A stretch of 64,000 nt of DNA from Sweltsa coloradensis (lineage: Eukaryota; Arthropoda; Insecta; Plecoptera; Chloroperlidae). Position numbers and translations under genes: made by a program. The first letter of the stretch is position 1; each line of letters begins with the position of its first letter. Of the stretch, positions 35,996 through 45,200 are shown in pieces. A model generated the notes under the pieces. That model had not been told where the DNA came from. It did no database searches and worked only from the letters and a program-made list of their open reading frames with translations. The stretch is from the NCBI GenBank assembly GCA_024449915.1, contig JAMZAV010001751.1, forward strand, positions 1 through 64,000, in the 5' to 3' direction.

Positions 35996-36859
35996 TACAC
36001 AGAATCTACAGTTTGTATCATAATGTATTATTTTTTTTGTGTTAGAATCACAGCTTAAAATGCTTTGTTTCCAATTACCCTACTTTAGTTTCCTTATGGG
36101 TCTACGAGTTGTACCATGGCTGTTTCCATTTACCCCAATATCCGGGGTAATTGGAAACAAATTCGAGTTTTTAAAAAAAGCAATAAAAATACCATACAAT
36201 ATTCTTCCATGAAATTCTTGTTGGTGTCATGATTTAGTTTACATCCCAAAGCACAATTTTGCTCCTTACATTTTTTCTCCCCTATCAATACCCTAGCCTA
36301 CAAATAAGGTCAAAGTTTAAAAACACTAAAAGTGTTTCCAATTACCCACATTAGGCCCTACCCCTAATATGTTATCGTTGTTAAATAATTAAATTTATGT
36401 TTTTTCTAGGACCGAATCACCAATAGCAGCACTTCCAGTCTCTCTGGGAGTGAAGAATAGAATTAAAAGTGAAAGACTAGAGATGAAATGGATAGGCCTA
36501 CCTTCCCAGCTCGTGAACATTAATTGTCACTACCAGAGGAGGAAAAGGAAGCCATCTGCTATTGGAGAGCCAGATAGGCCCTAATGCGTAGGCCTAAGCC
36601 AAAAATACAGGCACATGAAAAAGAAGACTGAGGTGATCTAAGAACAACAATTGAAGGAATTAGCACTCTAACTCTTAACATGGGGTAGGGCCTACCTAGT
36701 TAAAATTGTAGCTTAAGAACCCAGACCCTGGAGGGCTAGGCTTCCTTACATTTATGCAAGATCACAGGTTAGACCCTACTCAAGATTAAAATAGTGTGCA
36801 ACAGTTCTTAAAACGCTTAAAAGTCTACAGACTCGTGCCATATAATAGGCTACAAGCCC

Positions 36860-37103
36860 GGTACTCTTTCGGATGGTATGCCCCAACTTTTCAACACTGT
36901 TTTTTTTTCCATTAAAAACAATTCAACCTTTAACGTCGCTTTTTCAAACGAAAGTACTTTTCCTCTGAAAGTGTTTTATATTTAAATTAGCAACGTTAGG
37001 CCTAAAGGTTTTGTAGGTGGAGTATTTTAGTGAAAAAGGTTAGTACTGACCGCCATGTTGGCGTAGTGTTGTAAAGTTGGGGCATCCCATCCGAAAGAGT
37101 ACC
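36860..37103. mobile_element. 244-bp MITE with perfect 8-bp duplication (family E)
   Basis: The ends are GGTACTCTTTCGGATGG and its complement, continuing into ATGCCCCAACTTTNCAACAC on both sides. The flanking duplication ACAAGCCC is exact (36852-36859, 37104-37111). The core AACCTTTAACGTCGC is shared with 42522-42755 and 48923-49084. Confidence 0.92.
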
Positions 37104-38320
37104 ACAAGCCCTACTTAGTACTTTGCTAACATTTCTAAGTTCAAAAGAGAATATTAATGAAAGATAGGCTTAAAGCATTGAAGAATGTTTTGATATTATG
37201 TTAGGCCAAGGCCTTTAGGGGATGTCATTGTGTGTTGTGACATGTCTAGCCCTAGTTCTACAATGCATGGCACATCCTGTTTCAGGATTGGTAGGCCTAG
37301 ACACTTGCCCTAAATTTAGAAATACTGTTTAAAACTCTTTCAGCATGTCATCACAAGCTCTAGGCCTTACTTACTTAGAGAGAGCTCTAGGCCTAGTGAA
37401 AAGCCTTGTAGGCCTAGGCCCTACCCTAGGCCCCAGTGCTTCTTACAGGCCTAGGTCCTAATAAATGACAGGTAGGCCTAGGCCTAGGCTAGGCCCTCCT
37501 AGGCTAAGTTTACCAGGAACTTAGGCTAGGCCTAGGCATATAAGGCTAAGTCTACCCTATAGGCCTACTTGTTAATGGTAGGCTATCCTAGGCATAGGGC
37601 TAGGCCTAGCACTAGGCCTAGCTTAAGGTCTACACAATTGAATCCGTCTTACAATGAATAGGCCTAGGACCAACGAAACTTGGAACTCCTCGACCTTAAA
37701 TATTATGATTAGGCCTAGTTGGCCCCTACGCCCCATGATCATACGAGCTTCAGAGGGTCTAAGTAGGCCTAGGCCTAGGGGCTGGGGCTAGGCCCTAGCC
37801 TATAGATAGATAGGCATAGCGCTAGGCCTAGGCTAGACCCTAGGTCTCTAGGCCTAGCCCTAGCCCCTAGCCCTTGGGCTGGCATATTTTACTTTCAATA
37901 CTTTGTAAAATAGACCAACAAAATATTGAACTACGCATATGTTCTGAATGTAAAATCTCACCAATTTTCAGACTTGACATATTCCTCGTCGAGGCATAGA
38001 AAGAGGTTTTACCAAAACAACAAACTAGGATAATATCCCACCCTCACCGGGGCGTACTGGGACACTCACTGCAAGACTCACTCCAAAGAACTTGGAATAA
38101 CTGACGGTAACCGCGTTCAGAAAATCAACTTCATGATTGCGCTGTCAGTTGTTATTGTTGTTGTTTTCTGTTACGTACAATGTTTTGTGGTCTTCAAAAT
38201 ACTGGTTCATGGCGCATATTTGGCGGTAAATTTTCAAAGTTTTGTTTTTCACAGTCTCGTCTCGTCTCGAAAGAGAAAATTTGGAAGGTGTAGGAATCGT
38301 GCCACGACAGTGTTGTGACT
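37104..38320. other. region extremely rich in AGGCCT palindromes
   Basis: From about 37370 to 37870 the sequence is largely variants of TAGGCCTAGGCC. It has no fixed tandem unit and no open frame. The rest (37870-38320) shows no supported feature; a weak 61-codon frame at 38133 is not annotated. Confidence 0.7.
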
Positions 38321-38360
38321 TCCCATTTGTAACCGTTAAGAAATGTTATGTAATGTTACT
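38321..38360 (+). repeat. CR1-like LINE 3' tail fragment
   Basis: CCCATTTGTAACCGTTAAG and AAATGTTATGTAATGTTA match the 3' end and tail of the LINE at 48590-48661. Only about 40 bp remain. Confidence 0.6.
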
Positions 38361-38455
38361 TAAAATTCGTTTTTAAGTAAGTAGTGGCCTCGGTCATAAG
38401 TTTTTAATTTACGTTTTAACTTGCAAAACTTCATAGAATAATGACAATTCCTATA

Positions 38456-38640
38456 CTAGGAAAAGTCGTTGATAGACGAGTGAGTGAGCCATTGTGTTGA
38501 GTACCCGGTAACATTCCCTTGATCGATTTAGCATGGGTCTTTGTTTTCTTCCCTAGCCTAGCATAGGCTAGAGTGGCGCATTATGGCCTTCACATGTTAA
38601 CGCGCCCTTCTCAGTTCAGTTCATGTCTTTTATTTAAGAA
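38456..38640 (+). repeat. one-sided copy of the CTAGG-ended family D
   Basis: It starts CTAGGAAAAGTCGTTG, then AGACGAGTGAGTGAGCC and GAGTACCCGGTAACATTCCC as in 53642-53819. The right half is missing or replaced. Confidence 0.6.
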
Positions 38641-38663
38641 ATTAAAATACATTTATTATTAAA

Positions 38664-38984
38664 CGAGGGAGCGGAGCGACTGAGTGTCTACATTCGACTC
38701 AAACGGCGCTTATTCTGTGATTCTGTGTGTCTGTCTGTACGTCGAAAATCAACCGAATCGCTAAACAGATTGCGCTGAAATTTTAAACAGACATCCGGTA
38801 CGAGTTTACTATTGCGATTTAAACGTTGAGTGACTATATATTAGTCACTCAACTCAACGATTTAAAGCTACAATAAATAAAAATGTAATTTTTTTAAAAT
38901 ATCGATAGCATTTTTTAGTTTTTCATATGTACTCAACAAATAGCTCACCACTCGTTTAACGACTTTGGCGTTTAACTTTAGTCC
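38664..38984 (+). mobile_element. HINE-like element, subfamily C
   Basis: The 5' end is CGAGGGAGCGGAGCGACTG. The subterminal 3' region has CTCACCACTCGTTTAACGAC then TTTGGCGTTT, so AACGAGGGAG and CTCACCACTCGTT form an approximate inverted repeat and AACG...CGTT a short hairpin. The 3' CTAG is degraded here. The interior block (ATTCTGTGATTCTGTGTG, ATCCGGTACGAGTTTACT) recurs at 49290 and 54150. Confidence 0.6.
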
Positions 38985-39114
38985 CCCAAAGGGCTCGCAG
39001 GACGGGGTTTTCTCAGAGAGATTATTGTGAAAAGTGATGGTGACTGATGATTATACCTTTGATGATTATAACAACCAAACTTAGAACCATTTATACCTAT
39101 ATATTATTCCAAAT
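38985..39114. other. spacer, nothing recognised
   Basis: Short AT-rich stretch before a tRNA-like repeat. Confidence 0.4.
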
Positions 39115-39260
39115 GTGGCTCGTTGGTCTCGTGGTTAGCGTCTCTGCTTCCAATGCAGAAAGTCCAGAGTTTGAATAACGCCAAAGACAGAAGTTTTTTA
39201 ACTTCTGATTTGGACTTAAGTCCATCGGTTCTTGTCTTAGGAGTTTGTAAACGGTGACTT
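39115..39260 (+). repeat. tRNA-derived SINE copy 1
   Basis: The head reads GTGGCTCGTTGGTCTCGTGG then TTAGCGTCTCTGC, with a 5-bp anticodon stem TCTGC/GCAGA around loop TTCCAAT, and a decayed B box GAGTTTGAAT. The tail ACTTCTGATTTGGACTTAAG is repeated in copy 2. It is a repeat, not a working tRNA gene. Confidence 0.7.
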
Positions 39261-39322
39261 TGGGGCCGTCCTAGCAACAAGGCACATAGTAAATTCGAAG
39301 TTCAACGTGTGAAAATTTTTAG

Positions 39323-39660
39323 TGTGGCTCGTTGGTCTTGTGGTTAGCGTATCTGCTTCCAATGGCATCAAGTAGGAGTGATTTATTACATAACCTGTAT
39401 GAAACATGTATGTAGTTACTACTTTAAAGAAACCCAAATAAATAAATAAATATATAAATAAATAAATGCATGAATAAATAAATAAATAAATGCATGGGTC
39501 CAGGGTTCGATCCCCGTCAAAGTCAGAAGTTTTTTAACTTCTAATTTGGACTTAGGTCCATCAGTTCTTGTCTTAGAAGTTTGTAAACGGTGACTTTGGA
39601 GCCATTCTAGCAACGAAGCACATAATAAATTCAAGGTTGTTCTGAATCGTCCTTGTTGAT
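39323..39660 (+). repeat. tRNA-derived SINE copy 2, interrupted by an (AAAT)n-bearing insert
   Basis: The same head GTGGCTCGTTGGTCTTGTGG runs to TTCCAATG at about 39363. About 130 bp of unrelated sequence with an (AAAT)n run (39436-39492) follow, then the missing B-box half resumes with CATGGGTCCAGGGTTCGATC at about 39493 and the shared tail follows. Comparison with copy 1 defines the insert. Confidence 0.7.
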
Positions 39661-40059
39661 TCTGGCGATGATCCGTGGGTGTTTGCACGGTCCATACCAC
39701 TGATTGCTATATTTCTCTTTGGGGACAACTAAATAAATTTAATTACATAGATGCAGACACAACATTGAACTTCATAAGTAAATATTTGCAATAGTAATAT
39801 TACAACAACAATACGTTAAACACAACAATTTTGGTAACACATAAAAAGGATATTAAATTAATTAATTAATGAATCAAATATTAAAAAGTAGTGGAAAAAA
39901 AGAAATGAAAACAAAGAAAAAAAAGAAAGAAAAAAGACAAAAAATCGCTAAAAAAAGAAAAACGAAACGAAAAAAACACTCTAGGCGCCCTTATACCAGA
40001 AATGTGGAAGTCCTGAGTTAAATCCCTTGTCGGAAAAGATTTATTAATATCAGGATTGC
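39661..40059. other. intergenic, purine-rich stretch and tRNA-like remnant
   Basis: A purine-rich A/G tract covers about 39893-39976. GGCGCCCTTATACCAGAAAT and GAGTTAAATCCC at 39988-40030 resemble a decayed copy of the SINE head seen at 32542. Confidence 0.45.
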
Positions 40060-40878
40060 ATTCAAAAAAGTATAGAACATTTTTTGAAATGCAAACAAAA
40101 CTATGGAAAACATAGCCAGAATACGTGTAAAGATTGCAAGGTTTACTCAATCTCTCAGCAGAATTTGGGGGAACCTTGAGCGTGCAAGATTCGATACACC
40201 TTGGTTACTGTTTATGCATACACAGCCTGACAAAATACAAAATAAAAAAGATTTTTCCAAGAATAAAACCATTGTCGTTAAATTAAATCCTACACATTTG
40301 CAGCCTGTTTTTCAATTTATAATTTCTTGTAGGTTAGGTCGCAACGAATTTTGCTCATTTTGTTACCAGTTTTCAGTCCCGTACCGGATGTGTGCTTAAA
40401 ATTTCAGCGCAATCTGTTAAAGGGGTATTTAACCGCTAAACTCAAAAATATATTTCATTCAGGCCAACTAGTGATAAATTTAGCAATTGACAGAAAAATT
40501 ATTTGGGCCACCATGACCTCCCAAAAAAATTGTCAAACATGACATTTTTCGAGCTAGGTCCCATCGGCAAAAATCTCCCATAAGAAATAACATGGGGACG
40601 ATCTTTATGCCCCGTGACCTTGGAGGATTTTGATCCAAAAATATATTGGCCATTATTGACGTACTCTTCAGCCTTTTCTGTAAATTCTCTATATTTTGTT
40701 TTGTAATTTGGGAAAGTAGTTCGGTCAAAATATGCTGATTACCAAGATGGGGTGTGATTTTGGAAGTCATATTTTTGCGTGTTTGAGGGTATATTTGGGC
40801 ACAGTTTCAAGACACGACTGCTGTTTGAGTTGAATTGTATAGACTTCAGTCGCTGCGCTCCCTCGTCTCATTAGCAGC
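40060..40878 (-). mobile_element. HINE-like subfamily C copy (inverted)
   Basis: The right end reads AGTCGCTGCGCTCCCTCGTC, the complement of the GACGAGGGAGCG... 5' end. Inner blocks GCAAGGTTTACTCAATCTC and GTACCGGATGTGTGCTTAAA match 29200-29640 and 49280-49900. The open frames at 40103-40770 are shadows of the repeat. Confidence 0.55.
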
Positions 40879-40956
40879 TTCAAATTGAAAATACGTGGCT
40901 TTCTGAAAATGACTCGACTATACCTTGGTTCGAGTCTAAATAAATGTTAATGTAAA

Positions 40957-41736
40957 CAAGGCCGCTTCGCGGACGCTTTTTCCAGTCGCGTTGATGGATG
41001 AGCTTTTTTTTTTAAAAAAAAAACGTCTGTCCAATGATTACAATTTTTAAGTGGGATATCATTACTGTTTATAGTAACACTTGATATTACTTTGTTCATT
41101 ATACACCTGTAAAAGGCTTCTATTAAAACCTTTATTTCTATAAATTTTGACCAACTTTTTCAACTTTTTCTTTCAAAAGGCACTACATTACCATAATATG
41201 TATGTCAATGTAAAATATGATCGTTGTATCCCCACCCGATTGGTCAGAATCGGCCCAAATATCACGAAAATATCGTATTAAAAATTGGGAGAGAAAACCG
41301 TAAAAGTACTATTTCTTTGAGAAATACTTCTTCAAATGTCTCTAAAATCATAACAAATATAACTTCAGTGATTTTTAACGTTCCCATACAGTTTCATCGA
41401 GATCGGAGTAGTCGTTTGCCAAATATCACGAAAATATCTCATTAAATATCAGGGAAAAATCGTATAAGTACGAGTCATAAGAAATATTTGATCGATTGAA
41501 CCCAAAAACGTGGCAAGTCTAAGTTCAGAGATTTCGAAGGTCACCTCCAATTTTCATCAAGTTCGCATATGCAGTTTGAACGGTTGAGAGCATAGTTGGG
41601 TGTTACTACTGGTTGAGAGCGAACAAACAGACAAAAAAACTAACAAAAAACAATACACCCGAGCTATTTTTCTTGGGGTAACGTAAGTGAAAAAAAAGAA
41701 CAAAGAGTGAAATTGAAGTCTTCGCTTCGCTCATCC
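40957..41736 (-). mobile_element. HINE-like element, subfamily B
   Basis: The minus-strand 5' end GGATGAGCGAAGCGAAGAC (41736) is preceded by ATT. The 3' end GCGTCCGCGAAGCGGC then CTTG (a mutated CTAG, 40957-40960) is followed by TTTACA. GCTCATCC and hairpin arms AACGC/GCGT precede the end. It aligns along its length with 24161-24908. Confidence 0.77.
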
Positions 41737-42208
41737 AATGATAAGTTTGTATATTTGGGAACGTGCACACTCCTAAATATTGTTTTATATTCAAATTTGT
41801 ATCAATCACATCTTTGTCTTTCGCCTTTTTCCATCTGTCATTTTCTTTATGTTTTATTTTTTGTAAATTGGCCCACGTTCAAGTTTCCCAAAAACTTTGT
41901 GAACTTTGCTGTTGTTTGTTGTATGTATGAAATGAAACTTGTAAAATAACATAAAGACACTAGGGAATGCGAAAGCACAAAATAGTGGGTTAAATACTTG
42001 AGAACTAGAAAAATGAAGATTAAAAGCGTGTTCAGAAAACACGAAATGTAACTTTGCACGGAGAATAACGGAACTAAACACATCCATTGTCTTGTCTGTC
42101 TGTCACTGGAACCTGGAAAACATCGATTTTCTTGTTGTGACTGATTGTCTAGTCGGTTAGTGTTATTGTCCACATTTTATTCCAGTGCGTTAAAAAGAAA
42201 GTATAAAA
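41737..42208 (+). promoter_or_regulatory. ITM2: probable ITM2 upstream and 5' UTR region
   Basis: The 470 bp before the ITM2 start codon are free of recognised repeats. TATAAAA at 42202-42208 abuts the ATG and so cannot be the TATA box for this transcript. I could not identify a core promoter. The open frames on both strands here have no known domain. Confidence 0.4.
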
Positions 42209-42292
42209 ATGACTGTCGTTACAATACCCTATTCTGAGAAATCAGACAAGCTAGAAATTCCTCTGGTCATCAACGAACACATTAATGGTGTG
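42209..42292 (+). CDS. ITM2: ITM2 exon 1 (coding)
   Basis: 28 codons starting at an ATG in good context (A at -3), ending GGTGTG before donor GTAAGT (42293). It encodes the start of the cytosolic tail (MTVVTIPYSEKSDK, then LEIPLVINEHINGV). It is too short for frame-based detection and was identified by donor, phase and similarity of layout to ITM2. Confidence 0.75.
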
Positions 42293-45200
42293 GTAAGTAA
42301 AGCGTAGGATACTGGGACCTAGGCCCCTACCTAGGCGTAAATGATGGGAAACACCCACTTCGGAATAGGTAGGGGCCTAGGCCATAGCCTAGCTTTGGGT
42401 TTATGACTAGGCCCTAGGCCCTAGCTAGGCATAGACCTAGGGTACCAAAGCTCTTGACTAAGCTAGACCCTAGGGGCATTGTTGGATACACAAAGCTAGG
42501 GGCCTAGACCCTAGCCTAAGCGGCACTTCTTTACCTGGGGGGGTCCAACTTTTCAACAACGATTTTTTGCTGTTAAATTAAAAAAAAAACTTCAAAACCT
42601 TTAACGTCGCTATTTTAAACGAAAGTCCTTTGTCGTTTAAAGTACTTCATATTTAAAATAGCAACGTTAAAGGTTTGGTAGGTAGAGTATTTTTTTGAAA
42701 ACGTTGCAAAAAATCGTTGTTGAAAAGTTGGACCCCCCCCAGGTAAAGAAGTGCCGCCTAAGCTGCTTAGGCCTACCTATTTTTTTTTAATTTTTTTTTT
42801 GATTGGGTTTCTATAAAGCATTACAGTTTAAAATACTTAAATTATATAGTTTACATGTAAAATGCTTGATGCCCTGGTGATGCCCCCCCACCTAGGGCCT
42901 AGCATGGTCTTGTGAAAAGTTTTAGGAAGTGGCTATTTAACCGTAGCTACGGGAAAATTACGATTCTCAATTCGTCCGTAGTATGAACAAAGATCAGCGG
43001 AAATAATCGAAGGTATCCGAATCGTCCGCGGGATACCACGTAACTAGGCCAATAGCTTCAAATATCACAGCGCATTGTGGCAGAGTGGTAGCGCGTCCGA
43101 ATTCTATGCGAGAGGTCGGTGGTTCAAATTTTCGTTTGGTCGTTTTTTTTTTACCATTCTATTTGGGTCCATGTTTTTTCTGCAAATGATTTCACTACAT
43201 TCGGCCCCGTCGCAAACACAATTCTAGATGATAAAAGCGTTTAAAAAGTGCTGCGCCGCGCTAGTTCTAGGATACAATCGATAAGAGCGCACCCGAAATC
43301 CTTTCCGTTAAAAATGAGTTTAGATTTAAAATAGGCCTAGCAACGTTAAAGGTTTGGTAAGTAGAGTATTTGGATGAGCGTAGCGAGCGAAGCGAAGATT
43401 CCATTTCACTACACTAGAGAAAAAAATCCGGAATGTTTTTTTTTCTTTTTTTCTTTTTTTTTTTCTTTTTTTTTGTATTTTTGTCTGTTTGTTAGCACGA
43501 TTCCGGCTAAACCGATACTCCGATTGCGATGAAATTTTATGGAGGTCTTCGAAATCTCTGAACTTAGAACTGCCACGCTTTTGAGCACTATCGAAAAAAA
43601 ATTTCTCATGAAAATCGCAATTTAAGATTTTTTTCGATTTTTTAACAATTTCTTCGACTTACAACACCTACATGCTTTGTCCGATTGTAATGATTTTTTT
43701 CACAGAACCTTTATTTTATGAATTGATATATTCGTGTAAAATTTGAGCGTTATCAAAAAAATAGTTGTTACGAAAATCGCAATTTTACGACTTTTTTCAA
43801 TTTTTAAAATTTCTCCAGCTTATAACACCTACATGCTTTATCCGATTGTAATGATTTTTTTACAGAACCTTAATATTATTAATTAATATATTCGTGTAAA
43901 ATTTGTGCGCAATCGAATAGTTATTTATTATGAAAATTTCAATATTACGATTTTTTCCTTTTTTAAAATTACGAATCATTAAAAAAAATTAAAATTTAAG
44001 TTAATTTTTTATTAAATTAAATTAAATTTTTTATTAAATTTAATTTAATTTTAAAAATATTTTCAACTTAGTAATGATTTTTTCACAGAACAACAGTAAA
44101 TCCGCATAACACATGGCAGCTCAATGCACCAATTACGCTCATCCAACAACGCGGCGGGACTTAAGCGTTTTCCTAGTTTATTGAAAAGGTTGGTAGGCCT
44201 ACTAAGCAAATGTCATAATAAACATGGCGCGCCGGCAACAGTGAAATGGTAGTGTTTGTGTTCAATCTTTATTAATTATAACATAATTCGTATATTTTCA
44301 TAGTGGTTATTATTGAATTAACGTAATTTACGTGTTTAGCACATAGGCCTACTGTGTGTTTGGGTATAATTAGTTCTTAGTTAGGTAGGTGCTTGAAGTT
44401 AGTGTAGGTGCTTGAAAGTGTAGTCCTAGGCGCACGTGGTTTTCGGTTTTTCATTTCTTGAGTTAGGCTAGGCAGTAGGCCTAGGCGTGTTTGTTTATTC
44501 TTTATTTTATTGCTAGTTCTAGTTAATTGTGAGATGAGTAAGCATAGTTTTTGTAAGGGGTGTGGGGTGATAGTAGTTGAGTCTGATGCCGCGGTAGGGT
44601 GTGGTGGGGTGAGCAAGGGTGTGTACAAGATGCTGCAAGTTGAAAGTCATGGTCTTGTGTGGAAGTGTAAGGAGTGCAGGGTAGGCCTACCTGGGGTTGG
44701 ACGAGTGTCTGTGAGGAAGGATGAATGGGATCAGATGGTGAAGGATGTACAGGATGTGAAGAAGGAACTAGAGTGCCTGAGGAGTAGGAAGTAGGCCTAG
44801 GCTAGGGACTGGATGCAAGGGGGATGTGCTTAGGGATTGTGGGAGTTTGAGTGTGCGTGAGCAGGTTATGGGGGAAAATAAGGGCGTGAGTGTGAGTGAA
44901 GTTGGGGGTGTAGGCCTAAGTTTAGGTTTAGTTTCAGGTTCTGGTGGGGTGTTAGACACGGGGGTAGAGGGTGCAGGGGCTGATGGAGTAGGAGAGTTGC
45001 TTGGTATAGTTGTGGTGTGATGCAAGGGGGTGAGCTGGTAGAGAATGAGGTTTGGTTGAATGGTGGGGAGGGGGATGCGAGTGGGGGAAGTAAGGAAGCT
45101 GATCGAGTGTTAGGGCATGTAGCGAGGGAAACGTTAGGAAAGGGTTAAGTGTAGGGAATGGTGGGGAGATGGGCCAACACAGGAGACACTACTAATGGGG

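Larger units (their letters stand above)
33791..36364. mobile_element. TA-flanked element packed with GTAATTGGAAAC motifs
   Basis: The 2574-bp element begins GGGGTAATGTGGGTAATTGG and ends with the inverted form (GGGGTAGGGCC then TAATGTGGGTAATTGG), flanked by TA at 33789-33790 and 36365-36366. The motif GTAATTGGAAAC, or its complement, recurs at roughly ten or more places, clustered in the outer thirds. A second TA-flanked element is nested at 34789-35995. A frame at 34325-34570 is unassigned. TA target fits the Tc1/mariner superfamily. Confidence 0.75.

Noticed and set aside
42202..42208. TATAAAA as the ITM2 TATA box
   Set aside because: It abuts the start codon, leaving no room for a transcription start upstream of the ATG.
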